In this document: positions 1 to 8,934 of the stretch, in pieces
How positions within the stretch are numbered: the stretch's first letter is position 1
How the letters are laid out: each line of letters opens with the position of its first letter
From: Eretmocerus hayati
Lineage: Eukaryota > Arthropoda > Insecta > Hymenoptera > Aphelinidae
NCBI GenBank assembly: GCA_029851415.1
Contig: CM056741.1
Span: forward strand, 90,245,282-90,309,281
Reading direction: 5' to 3'
DNA: 64,000 bases
The notes under the pieces: generated by a model
Told to the model about the DNA's origin: nothing
What the model saw: the letters and a program-made list of their open reading frames with translations, nothing else
The model's database searches: none
Made by a program: the position numbers and the translations under genes

Positions 1-400
1 TTCCCGGGTACCCCCAGGAAGAGAGAGAGCGGCCAGTAGTAGCAACCCTCCTGTGTAACCCGCTCGCGATCAACGACCCAAAGGACTGTTAAATACGGCC
101 CGGGCACACCCAGGCAGTATTCACAGTACCGGTCACTATCATTCTCGGCATGGGCACTCCCGTGATGAGGAAGATAGCCGTTTAATTATACCGTTTGCAG
201 ATTTATAACCTCAATATCATGTTCACAAATACTTTAGGGTTACCAGGTTACGAATGACATAAATAATTGTACACAACGAGCTAGTTTCACCCCAGTTATG
301 AATTGTTATATTTTTTACTAATATATATATATATTTTGTATTTTAACAATTGCCTGTTTATTTACGAATTTCCTGGTACCCAGCAAATCCCTCGGTTACT
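1..400 (+). repeat. Inverted LTR segment, head-to-head with the left LTR
   Basis: This stretch is the reverse complement of the right LTR segment 5032-5431, essentially base for base. It meets the left LTR at 400/401, giving a perfect 42-bp palindrome centred there (381-422, centre TTACT|AGTAA). Position 1 lies inside LTR sequence, so the inverted copy may continue off the window. It may be part of a second, oppositely oriented gypsy copy, or a rearranged piece of this element's own LTR. It carries no gene. Confidence 0.85.
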
Positions 401-828
401 AGTAACCGAGGGATTTGCTGGGGACGGGACGGATCCGGTCTATGCTGCAAAAAGGTCGTTCTCCCTCATCCTAGGAGTACCCGGGATGGGAGTGAATGCG
501 ACATACGTCGGTCCCTGGGAGTGCCCGGGGGTACTGACTCTTGGCCTAGGAGTGCCTGGAGACAAGAGGAGTGACTGGACGATTAAATGGTCTCAGCCCA
601 TACACTGGGTTACCCCAGTGTGGCGAGTACAACGTCCGGAGTCGACTGACTCTGCTGCTGTCTGTGGGTCGGCTTCTTTCCTCGGGTTGACTGCTCTGCT
701 TGTGAGAAAGCCGGGGGTCCACCTAGTGGCGACTGGTGCAAGCTCTTGACCGGTTTGGTGCCTGTAACATTACTGCACGAGCACACCGGTGCTTGGCGGG
801 TTGCGCTAGTGTAGGGGTGCTCGTTGCA
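401..828 (-). repeat. Left (3') LTR of the gypsy element, internally deleted
   Basis: It matches the right LTR (5031-5892), apart from a 433-bp internal deletion, one base substitution and one single-base indel. The deletion joins the equivalents of 5048 and 5481 and falls on a shared CTGGG, so it looks microhomology-mediated. The inner end (TGCAACG in element sense) sits directly on the polypurine tract, as expected for a 3' LTR. The outer terminal dinucleotide is changed where it meets the inverted copy. Near-identity to the other LTR implies a recent insertion. Confidence 0.85.
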
Positions 829-843
829 TCCCCCCCTTTCTCC
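829..843 (-). other. Polypurine tract of the gypsy element
   Basis: In element sense this is a 15-base all-purine run containing AGAAA followed by seven G, directly upstream of the TG that opens the 3' LTR. In Ty3/gypsy elements this tract primes plus-strand DNA synthesis. It lies about 40 bases after the pol stop, which leaves no room for an env gene. Confidence 0.85.
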
Positions 844-881
844 GGAGAGTGAGTTTTACTCACTCTTAATTACTGCTACTG

Positions 882-3800
882 CTATTCTGCTAGATCGCTG
901 TCCGATTCATCTGATTCCTGGTTTCGATATGGCACGAGGTCTTTCACGTGGATGTTCGAGGTTATCTTCCCATTGGCATCCTTCAGATCAAATATTACTG
1001 GAGAGTTTTCTTTCACCACTGTGTATGGTCCGTCTGCTTTTTTGTCTAGGGCCGCGTTATAGTGTTTTGCCTTATCTGACAGTGTGTGAATCTTTTTCAG
1101 CACTAGATCACCCTTCTTCGGTTTCCACTCTCGTCTTCGCAGGTTATAATGGTGTCGCTGTTTCGTGAAACTGCGTGCCATGTTGGATTTCGCCAATTCC
1201 AGGGCTTCGTGCATCCGTTTCAGCCTCGTTTCTGCACCGCTTCTGTGTCCACCTACCTCCTGGCTTAGACTGCCTGGTGTGGCTAGCTCTCTCCCGTGAT
1301 TCAGGTATGCGGGAGAGAACCCGGTGGAGTCGCTTGGTGCGGTGTTGTAGGCAAACGCGATTTCTGCTATGTGGAGGTCCCACGTCTTCTGGTCTGATTC
1401 GATTAACTGCTTGATCATTGTCTTAACCACTTTGTTAGTTCTCTCGACTGGATTACACTGCGGTGAATATGGGGGAATTCTTCTATGTGTAATATTGTAA
1501 CTTTTCAACATGTGTTGGAATTCCTTTGACGTAAACTGTTGTGCGTTGTCACTTACTATTGTTTTTGGTGCCCCATGTCGTAATATCACTTGTTTGCGAA
1601 GCGTCTTAATCGTTGCTGCTGATGTTGCTTTCCGTAATGCTTTCAGTTCCGTCCATTTCGTAAATCTATCTTGCATTACTAAGAGATATGCGTTGCCACT
1701 AGTAGACCTCGGTAACGGGCCGATGAAGTCTACGGAAACCATTTCCCATGGCTCGTTCACTGTTGTAGCGTGCATCAAGCCCGGGGGTGCTTGTTGTTGT
1801 GCCTTGTGTTGTTGACAATTTTTGCAATTCCGTACATACTTTGTTGTTTCCCGTAGAATACCCGGCCAATAATAATTCCGTGACACCCTGGTTAACGTTT
1901 TGGCGACTCCGAGATGGCCGGCAGTGGCTGCGTCATGACATCCCTGTAGCACTCGTGCCCGTTCTTCTGTCGGGACGCATAGTTTCCATTCTTCCTGATG
2001 CTCTGTGTCATTGAAGTCCAAAGTGTGCAATATGTGCCGTTGGAGTCTCCCATTCTTGATGCAGTATTCCGGATTATCGTCTGGATTGTTTGACACTTTT
2101 TCTAACATATTGTTATACCATCTGCACGTGATTTGTTGGTTGACCTGACATACCTCGAGTGGCTGCCGGGACAGAGCATCTGCTACGACATTATCTTGCC
2201 CCCGTCTGTATTTAATCTCGAAGTCCCATTGGCTGAGTTCGAATGCCCAGCGTGCTATTCGTCCAGATGGATTTTCGATGTTATTCAGCCATTTTAAAGA
2301 TTGGTGATCCGTCAGTACCTGGAAGTGGTAACCTTCCAAGTAATCTCTCATCTTCCATATTCCCCATTTTACTGCTAGGCATTCGAGTTCCGTCGCTGAA
2401 TAATTTTTCTCTGCCGGTTTTAACGATCTGCTAGCGTATGCTACTACTCTTTCCTCGTTGCCTTCGCCCTGTGTTAATACTGCACCCAAGCCAGCCTTGC
2501 TTGCATCGGTTTGCAGGGTAAATAATTTCTTCCAGTCCGGGCAAGCTATAATGGGTGCATTTGCCATTTGTTCCTTCAGCTTGACGAATGCGTCGTGTTG
2601 TTCTGCTCCCCATTTGTACTTACAATTTCTTTTTAACAGACGATTCAGTGGGGCGGCCAACTGCGATGCATTTTTGATGAATCTTCTGTACCATGACGTC
2701 AATCCTAAGAATCTTCTCAGTTCTTTCACATTCCTCGGAGCATCTAGTGCTTTTATTGCTTCTATCTTCTCAGGGTCCGTTCGTAGTCCGTGTCTGTCTA
2801 CAATATGACCCAAATATTTTAGGCTCTCTCTAACAAACTGGCATTTATCCCAGTTCGGGATGAGATTGGCCTCTCTTAACTTTCTTAGTACTTCCTTCAA
2901 TATCTTGATGTGTTCTTCGAAGGTTTCTGATATGATAATTATGTCATCCAAATATGCGAATACGTGTTGTGCCAAATCAGGTGTGATGATTTTGTCTAGT
3001 AGTCTCTGAAACGTTGATGGTGCTGAGTGTAAACCGAACGGCATAACTACAAATTCGAATAATCCACGTCCTGGAACGGAAAACGCTGTAATTTCGCAAC
3101 TTTCCTTTGTTAATGGTACCTGCCAATAACCATTTTTCAATCCTATCGTTGGAATGTATCTGGCTCCTCTTAGTTTATCCAATGTTGCGTTAACTTGGGG
3201 AATTGGGTATGCATCTTTCTCCGAGTTTTCGTTTACTTTCCTAAAATCTATGCAGAAACGGGCTCTGCCATCTTTCCTTTTGACAATTACTACTGGAGAA
3301 TTCCAAGGGCTCTGAGAGGGCCGTACCACTTCACTGTCGAGCATTTTATCTAGTTCTTCATTCATAATTTCTTGTTTTGCTGGGTTGCATGGTCTATGCT
3401 TCTGTTTGATCGGCGTTTTATTTTTCATACGAATTTCGTGAGCGGTTAACGGGGTGACTCCTTTAATTCCTGCGAATAATATCTTTTCTTCCTCGATGAC
3501 TCCTTTTATTATTTCTTCTTCTTCGCCTGACAGTTCTGCCAGTCCCTTAAACGTGGCGACCGAGCATATATGCGGTCCTTTTCCCCGACCTGGGTGGAGT
3601 ACCTTGCCATCTAGTATAATTTTCAGCTTCAGTCGACGCAGTATATCCATGCCTAGCAGAATGTCGCAACCCAGTGTATTCATGATTCCAAACCGATGGT
3701 GTAATTCCCGCCCGAGGACATCGATGGTGCCTGTAATCTGTCCTGAAACTGCCGTTGCCGAACCATCTGCTAGACCTACGGAGCTGTGTGCCTCTGTATA

Positions 3801-3989
3801 GTCCCATTCTTCTTCGAGGCATTTTTCCTTCACGTGTGCGCTTACGAACGAAGACGAAGATCCTGGATCTACTAGTGCCAGATACTTTTTATGACCTACT
3901 TTTGTTTCTACGTAGTACCTTGGTTCTTCGGGGGTCGGTTTGATGTCGGGCCGACCCCTTCGCCGTTTCCCGTTCTGGGGCACGTGCAA
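882..3989 (-). CDS. pol: Gypsy Pol: protease, reverse transcriptase, RNase H, integrase
   Basis: The 1,035-residue frame has domains in this order. An aspartic protease has DPG at 41-43, where DTG or DSG is usual. A reverse transcriptase has YLDD at 346-349, but Gly283 where motif A should carry its catalytic Asp (IGLKNGYWQ against the usual LDLKSGYWQ). RNase H has TDAS with Asp495. The integrase has an HHCC zinc finger from His685 and a DDE triad at Asp754, Asp814 and Glu849. A GPY/F module follows near the C-terminus; no chromodomain is seen. Pol overlaps gag in the -1 frame and should be made as a Gag-Pol fusion through the slippery site at 3965-3971, so the first ATG is probably not used. 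The missing Asp predicts loss of polymerase activity. Everything else looks intact. Confidence 0.93.
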   Translation of the reverse strand: MHVPQNGKRRRGRPDIKPTPEEPRYYVETKVGHKKYLALVDPGSSSSFVSAHVKEKCLEEEWDYTEAHSSVGLADGSATAVSGQITGTIDVLGRELHHRFGIMNTLGCDILLGMDILRRLKLKIILDGKVLHPGRGKGPHICSVATFKGLAELSGEEEEIIKGVIEEEKILFAGIKGVTPLTAHEIRMKNKTPIKQKHRPCNPAKQEIMNEELDKMLDSEVVRPSQSPWNSPVVIVKRKDGRARFCIDFRKVNENSEKDAYPIPQVNATLDKLRGARYIPTIGLKNGYWQVPLTKESCEITAFSVPGRGLFEFVVMPFGLHSAPSTFQRLLDKIITPDLAQHVFAYLDDIIIISETFEEHIKILKEVLRKLREANLIPNWDKCQFVRESLKYLGHIVDRHGLRTDPEKIEAIKALDAPRNVKELRRFLGLTSWYRRFIKNASQLAAPLNRLLKRNCKYKWGAEQHDAFVKLKEQMANAPIIACPDWKKLFTLQTDASKAGLGAVLTQGEGNEERVVAYASRSLKPAEKNYSATELECLAVKWGIWKMRDYLEGYHFQVLTDHQSLKWLNNIENPSGRIARWAFELSQWDFEIKYRRGQDNVVADALSRQPLEVCQVNQQITCRWYNNMLEKVSNNPDDNPEYCIKNGRLQRHILHTLDFNDTEHQEEWKLCVPTEERARVLQGCHDAATAGHLGVAKTLTRVSRNYYWPGILRETTKYVRNCKNCQQHKAQQQAPPGLMHATTVNEPWEMVSVDFIGPLPRSTSGNAYLLVMQDRFTKWTELKALRKATSAATIKTLRKQVILRHGAPKTIVSDNAQQFTSKEFQHMLKSYNITHRRIPPYSPQCNPVERTNKVVKTMIKQLIESDQKTWDLHIAEIAFAYNTAPSDSTGFSPAYLNHGRELATPGSLSQEVGGHRSGAETRLKRMHEALELAKSNMARSFTKQRHHYNLRRREWKPKKGDLVLKKIHTLSDKAKHYNAALDKKADGPYTVVKENSPVIFDLKDANGKITSNIHVKDLVPYRNQESDESDSDLAE

Positions 3990-4942
3990 TTTCGACTAAG
4001 AATGTCGTCCTTTCCACACCAAGAGCAAAACTTCTTCCACGGGTTCCTGCACTCGAATCTCCTATGCCCCCTTTGGCCGCATCGCCAACAATGGTTCGAT
4101 TTATCATAAGTGGCAGTAACTGCCATCGCACTGTTTCTAGGCGTTGTGTGATGCTCTCGGGACTCTTTGTTGACCTGTTTCAATGTCTCGTCTATTTCTT
4201 CTGCTCTTTGCATGAGATCGTTTACTGATGCTAGATCTGCTCTTCGAATGTGGAGACGATATTCTGGCTTCATCTGGTAATATAGTGAATCTATCTGTTT
4301 TTCTAAGTCGAATCCTCCCCTACGTCTCATTAGTGTTGTTAGCGCTGTCACAAAAGATCTAATCGGTTCTGATGTTCCTTGTTCCCTTTCATATATCTGT
4401 CTATCCAGTAATCTTAATTCATTTGGTGATAAGAAGTACGAACGCATACTCTCCCTTATGTAAGTCCATGTGAGGTTGTTATTTGTGATGTTTCTGAACC
4501 ATAGTTGCGCTTCGCCTCGTAATAGTTCTGGCAGACCCGATAATAGATCCTCGTCAGACATTCTGTATGCTTTCTGAAGCTCATCAACGCGTTCTAGGAA
4601 CGTGTACAGGTCCTTTCCGTCAAAATGGCAATTCCATTTTCTCATATTTTCCAGTGTTCTTATGTGTGGAGCAACTGGTTGTTCCATAACCACTACGCGT
4701 TCTGGTATATTTGCCGGTGGTTCTTCTTCTTGTGTAGTCTCATCCTTCATTTTCGCTGCTGTTTCGTCGAACCCCAAAGGGTCTCTTGGTTTTCCATCGA
4801 ATTCTCGTGCATTACTTCTCACATAATCCACTAATCGTTGTCTCAAAGTTGCTACGTTTCCATCTGTGTCTAATTGATAGCTGGTTAGTTCTGCGACGAG
4901 CTCCGGTTTCTTCAATGTATATATCCATGATACTCCTACCAT
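3908..4942 (-). CDS. gag: Gypsy Gag polyprotein
   Basis: The 344-residue structural protein would form the cytoplasmic particle that packages element RNA. The middle (about 95-250) has the helical, Trp-containing look of a retrotransposon capsid, including LLRGEAQLWFRN. The C-terminus has a standard CCHC zinc knuckle (C-x2-C-x4-H-x4-C) at 285-298 and a second Cys motif at 306-319 with Ile where His would be. I recall similar His-less second motifs in other gypsy Gags, so this is probably normal for the family. The start ATG at 4942 lies about 90 bases after the primer-binding site. The last 82 bases overlap pol in the -1 frame. Confidence 0.9.
   Translation of the reverse strand: MVGVSWIYTLKKPELVAELTSYQLDTDGNVATLRQRLVDYVRSNAREFDGKPRDPLGFDETAAKMKDETTQEEEPPANIPERVVVMEQPVAPHIRTLENMRKWNCHFDGKDLYTFLERVDELQKAYRMSDEDLLSGLPELLRGEAQLWFRNITNNNLTWTYIRESMRSYFLSPNELRLLDRQIYEREQGTSEPIRSFVTALTTLMRRRGGFDLEKQIDSLYYQMKPEYRLHIRRADLASVNDLMQRAEEIDETLKQVNKESREHHTTPRNSAMAVTATYDKSNHCWRCGQRGHRRFECRNPWKKFCSWCGKDDILSRNCTCPRTGNGEGVGPTSNRPPKNQGTT
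3931..3971 (-). promoter_or_regulatory. -1 ribosomal frameshift signal (slippery heptamer plus stem-loop)
   Basis: In gag sense the heptamer G GGA AAC lies at 3971-3965, in register with gag codons ACG GGA AAC, so tandem slippage gives GGG AAA in the pol frame. After a 6-nt spacer (3964-3959) comes an 8-bp perfect stem, GGGGTCGG (3958-3951) with CCGACCCC (3938-3931), around a 12-nt loop. GGGAAAC is a known retroviral slippery heptamer, and 5-9 nt is the usual spacer. An alternative small hairpin at 3945-3955 overlaps the stem. Confidence 0.85.
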
Positions 4943-5012
4943 CTTGATTTTTCTTTATTGATCTACTCCTTATCTAATTAACATATGTTCTACAACGAGC
5001 TAGTTACCATGG

Positions 5013-5030
5013 AGCATTGTCTGGGCGCCA
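5013..5030 (-). other. Primer-binding site of the gypsy element
   Basis: Immediately inside the 5' LTR, in element sense, comes TGGCGCCCAGACAATGCT. The opening TGGCGCCCA matches the 3' end expected of a tRNA-Lys-type primer; the match weakens after nine bases, so the tRNA is uncertain. The position, flush with the LTR's terminal CA, supports the call. Confidence 0.75.
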
Positions 5031-5892
5031 TGTAACCGAGGGATTTGCTGGGTACCAGGAAATTCGTAAATAAACAGGCAATTGTTAAAATACAAAATAT
5101 ATATATATATTAGTAAAAAATATAACAATTCATAACTGGGGTGAAACTAGCTCGTTGTGTACAATTATTTATGTCATTCGTAACCTGGTAACCCTAAAGT
5201 ATTTGTGAACATGATATTGAGGTTATAAATCTGCAAACGGTATAATTAAACGGCTATCTTCCTCATCACGGGAGTGCCCATGCCGAGAATGATAGTGACC
5301 GGTACTGTGAATACTGCCTGGGTGTGCCCGGGCCGTATTTAACAGTCCTTTGGGTCGTTGATCGCGAGCGGGTTACACAGGAGGGTTGCTACTACTGGCC
5401 GCTCTCTCTCTTCCTGGGGGTACCCGGGAAGGGGAAGAGTCGGTGCATCTGACTACAGGTCGTCTCGGTCCTAGGTGTACCTGGGGACGGGACGGATCCG
5501 GTCTATGCTGCAAAAAGGTCGTTCTCCCTCATCCTAGGAGTACCCGGGATGGGAGTGAATGCGACATACGTCGGTCCCTGGGAGTGCCCGGGGGTATTGA
5601 CTCTTGGCTCTAGGAGTGCCTGGAGACAAGAGGAGTGACTGGACGATTAAATGGTCTCAGCCCATACACTGGGTTACCCCAGTGTGGCGAGTACAACGTC
5701 CGGAGTCGACTGACTCTGCTGCTGTCTGTGGGTCGGCTTCTTTCCTCGGGTTGACTGCTCTGCTTGTGAGAAAGCCGGGGGTCCACCTAGTGGCGACTGG
5801 TGCAAGCTCTTGACCGGTTTGGTGCCTGTAACATTACTGCACGAGCACACCGGTGCTTGGCGGGTTGCGCTAGTGTAGGGGTGCTCGTTGCA
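5031..5892 (-). repeat. Right (5') LTR, full length, 862 bp
   Basis: In element sense it begins TGCAACGAG and ends CGGTTACA, the TG...CA form of an LTR. It contains an AT-rich (TA)n patch near 5098-5120 and a GC-rich half with repeated short motifs (5267-5626). It should hold the promoter and polyadenylation site, but I could not fix a TATA box or start site. Sequence outside the right edge (5893 onward) belongs to the 3' region of E1. Confidence 0.9.
5267..5626 (+). repeat. Seven dispersed copies of an 18-bp near-palindromic motif in the LTR
   Basis: Imperfect copies of CCTRGGNGTRCCYGGGRA start at about 5267, 5317, 5413, 5470, 5533, 5577 and 5609, with irregular spacing of 32-96 bp. The core GGGTACCC or GGAGTGCCC is partly self-complementary. 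The three copies nearest 5892 are kept in the deleted left LTR (from about 471). Repeated binding sites for a host protein are one reading; simple sequence drift is another. Confidence 0.6.
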
Positions 5893-6022
5893 AGACTATG
5901 TCTCGGCTTATTAGAAGACTTAACATCAATATAAAACATTTTGAAATAGTTAAAATAGTGAAAAGTGATGAAAGAGATATACGTCGTGGAGTTTCATACA
6001 CAGAACCCAGGCAGAGATTGAG
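5893..6022 (-). other. E1 3' untranslated region, truncated by the gypsy insertion
   Basis: These 130 AT-rich bases follow the ORF2 stop. No polyadenylation signal or 3' microsatellite is visible before the LTR begins, unlike E2, which keeps about 280 bases and a (TATC)n tail. The gypsy element therefore most likely landed inside this region. Confidence 0.7.
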
Positions 6023-7054
6023 TCATGATTCTTCATCTTCATCGAGACTGGATAAATAGATAAGTAGGTGTTTCTTGAACGCTTCAGCTGATGTTGTGTC
6101 TCGAGGAAGTGAAGTAAGAGCTTTAGGTAGGTTATTCCATAATTTTGCGGCTGAAATCTGAAATGAGTTCTTGAATGCGTTGGTACGTGAGGACTTAACA
6201 ATGAGATCGCCCGTCTGTAGGCGCTCGGATCTATGGAGAGTTGTGTTCCATATTTCCGTGATATTACAAGATAGGTAAGATGGAATTCCGGTCTTCAAGA
6301 TTTGGAAGGTTTGACTAGCCAGAAAGTACTCTCGACGCGACTGGACAGTAAGCCATCCTAACTGTTTACGGTATGGAGAGATGTGATCGCGCCAAGGAAT
6401 GTTGCCAAAGATAAAACGTGTACATGCGTTCTGCGCTCTCTGAAGCTTAAGATTCAGTCCCTTATCAAGATTATGAAACACTAGGCAGGCGTAATCGAAG
6501 AAGGGCAAGATAAGTGATTGAACAAGGGTTTTCCGGATTGCAAATGAGAGTGCATGACGATGGCATCTGAGTTGGCGTAGTGTGCCGAAAATTTGTTGGC
6601 AAATGGACGACACTTGTTTTTTCCAACTCAGATCGTTGGCTATCCATACTCCCAGGTTCTTCACCTCAGACACATAGAACATAGGAGTGCCATTGATTTT
6701 AATCCTGGGCGAATCACTCATGTTTAGAAGACGAAGGTTTTCTTTGCTGCCCATGATCATGACTTTAGTCTTCCCTAAGTTCAAAGTGAGACCGTTGTCA
6801 ACAGCCCATTGATTTATGGCATTGGCATCTGTTTCTACTTTTCCTAGAGTATCAATGATCTCAAAATGTTGACAGCTCCTGTAGATTTGTGTGTCGTCGG
6901 CATAGATCATGTATCGACAAAATTTGAGAACTTTAGGTAAATCATTAATGAAAATCGAGAATAGAAGTGGCCCTAGTACGGATCCTTGGGAACTCCTGCA
7001 GTGATTTCGAGCCAGTCTGATCTGGTACCTCCCCCATCGATAACGGCTTGGCAC
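6023..7054 (-). pseudogene. E1 ORF2, 3' part: reverse transcriptase palm/thumb and C-terminus
   Basis: The true homology starts at about 6985. It opens with SQGSVLGPLLFSIFINDLP, the conserved block before motif C, then YADDTQIY (near 6892-6903) with both catalytic Asp present, and continues through thumb-like sequence with many aromatic and basic residues (LGWLTVQSRREYF). The first 20 or so residues are read-through of another frame. It is the continuation of the upstream frame at 6973-8934; a missing base in the codons for the conserved G-V-P-Q-G-S motif, around 6985-6990, separates them. The only defect seen in this half is the frame loss itself. Confidence 0.88.
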
Positions 7055-8934
7055 CTGTCAGCTAGATACGAAAGAAACCATTTGATGGTGTGATTGTCGA
7101 TTTGATAAGAGCGCAATTTCTGAATGAGGATGTCGTGTGGGATCCGGTCAAAGGCTTTGGAAAAGTCGAAAAGAACTAATACGGTATATTGAGATTTGTC
7201 AATAGCGCGCCTCACGTCTTCCAGAACACCGAGCAATGCAGTCTGGGTGCTATGGCCTGTTCTAAAGCCAGCTTGACGAGGATCAAGCAAGTGGTTGCTT
7301 TCAAGGTGACATGTGAGTTGCTGAGCAGCAATTCTCTCAAGGATCTTTGAGCACTCTGATATGCGCGCAATAGGCCTGAGGTCAGACACTTCGGATAGCT
7401 CAGCTGATTTCGGGATCGGCGTCATTAGTGTTTGTTTCCAGAGCGAGGGATATGATGCGGAAGAGATTGATGAGTTGTAAATGTCTGTGAGAGGCAGTAG
7501 AATTTCAGGACATAAGGTAATAAGATTTTTTATGGTGAGACCATCAATACCAGACGACTTGGATTTAACTTCGAGCATTTCATAATAGATCGCATCTGGT
7601 GTTGTTTCTTGTAAAGTGAATGGTGCTATAGGTTGGCGATGTTGTGAGATGAAGTTGAGGAAAGGATTATGAGAGCTAATTGGTGCTTGAATACTAGAGA
7701 TCGACGCGAAATGCCTATTCATAGCGTTATGCGAGGAAATGGTGAATGGTGAGGGGGGTCGCGATTTGGTCATGCTCAGTCTGTCGAGAGCACTCCAAAG
7801 TTTATTCATATCTTTCGCTGAGTTGATCTGGCTAGCATGATAACTATTTTTGGCTCTGTTCAAATCTGATTTCACTTCAGCGTGCAGAGCACGGTAGTTC
7901 TCCTTCAGAACGGGACAATCTAGCTCTTTGGCTCTCTTGTAAACATTATCTCGTTGTTTCATACGCTGCCTGATATCATGACTCACCCATGTTTTTTTGG
8001 AATCAGAAATTGTGACCTTACGTAGCGGAGCGTGAAGGTCCAGCGCGGTTTTTAGTGAGGTAGTAAAAGTTTGTACCTTTTCCTCGAGACACATGTGATC
8101 TTTGATCAGACTCATTCCAGCGTGCAAATCGTTCAAGTACTTGGATCGGTCGAAATTTTTGAACTCTCGTTTGATGAAGGTGCGATTCTGATGACAGGGT
8201 GGCTGTAATTTTATATCAAGGTCGATCCTATCGTGACCAAAAGTAAAAGGTACTTCAGACTTGACATACGATTTGACAACTGTCATTGAGTTGACAATAA
8301 ATAAGTCTATCCAGGTGTGAGCAAATTGCCTTCGCGCATTTATCGTATGGTGCGTGGGATCAGATTGTACTACTTCAAGCGCAAGATTCTGTGTATGTCT
8401 CCGAATAAAATTAGACTCTGGGTCTGTTACACACATATTAACATTGAAATCACCAGTCAAGACATCAAATTCATACTTGGGGAGAAATTTAGAGAGAACA
8501 TTGAAGAACTCTTCTGGCAAAGAGCCATGTGGAGGACGGTACAGGACAGCAAGGAGAAGACGGTTATTGCCGACCATGATCTGTACGATTAAATATTCGG
8601 GCTGCTTGGTGCGAGAGTTATCGGATCTAACTAAAATTTTGAAGGGCAAAGATTCGTGGATATACAAAGCGACTCCACCACCAGCACGGTTTACTCGATC
8701 ATTGCGTATGATAGTGTAATTTGGAATATGCACAGATTTGTCTGTATCAAGCAAGGAGAGTTTACTTTCGGTGATCGCAAAAACATGTTTGGGATTATCA
8801 AACAAGAATAATTCTATTTCATCAAAGTGCGTCAGAATGCCATTTACATTTGCGTGAGAAATGTTCACTGACGAGGAAGCGCACAGACGGTGACGATGAT
8901 GATGGTTACTTTTGTCAGGAGTGAAGAGCGCCAA
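6973..8934 (-). pseudogene. E1 ORF2, 5' part: AP endonuclease and reverse transcriptase fingers/palm
   Basis: The endonuclease nicks target DNA and the reverse transcriptase copies element RNA from the nick. The endonuclease covers about residues 20-240: NVN, ITESKL (catalytic Glu, near 8761-8781), GGGVALY, VLYRPP, TGDFNVN (near 8437-8460), HTWIDLF and GHDRID. In the last, the Asp usual before His (S-D-H) is Gly. The reverse transcriptase shows GFRTGHSTQTALL and FDFSKAFD (motif A, near 7147-7185). The frame is lost at about 6985-6990. The apparent first residue is a TTG; the frame is open back to about 8973, overlapping ORF1, with no ATG before the endonuclease. ORF2 lies in the +1 frame relative to ORF1. 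Confidence 0.88.

Larger units (their letters stand above)
401..5892 (-). mobile_element. Ty3/gypsy LTR retrotransposon
   Basis: Read on the minus strand the order is 5' LTR, primer-binding site, gag, pol (protease, reverse transcriptase, RNase H, integrase), polypurine tract, 3' LTR. Integrase after RNase H is the Ty3/gypsy order, not Ty1/copia. There is no env. Gag and Pol are long and open, and the LTRs differ by only one substitution and one single-base indel outside the deletion. The reverse transcriptase lacks its first catalytic Asp, and the left LTR is deleted. It sits in the 3' untranslated region of the non-LTR element E1. A target-site duplication cannot be checked, because the left flank is replaced by inverted LTR sequence. 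Confidence 0.93.

Noticed and set aside
303..749. 148-codon plus-strand frame in the left LTR region
   Set aside because: It crosses the inverted/direct LTR junction and lies antisense to the element; no homology is recognisable.
882..1000. Env gene or chromodomain at the 3' end of the gypsy element
   Set aside because: Pol ends in a GPY/F module and an acidic tail about 40 bases before the polypurine tract; there is no room for env and no chromodomain motif.
1510..2014. Plus-strand frames opposite pol
   Set aside because: They are shadows of the conserved pol frame with no independent support.
4025..4070. Second Gag zinc knuckle counted as mutated because His is Ile
   Set aside because: Similar His-less second Cys motifs are, as I recall, common in related Gag proteins, so this is probably normal.
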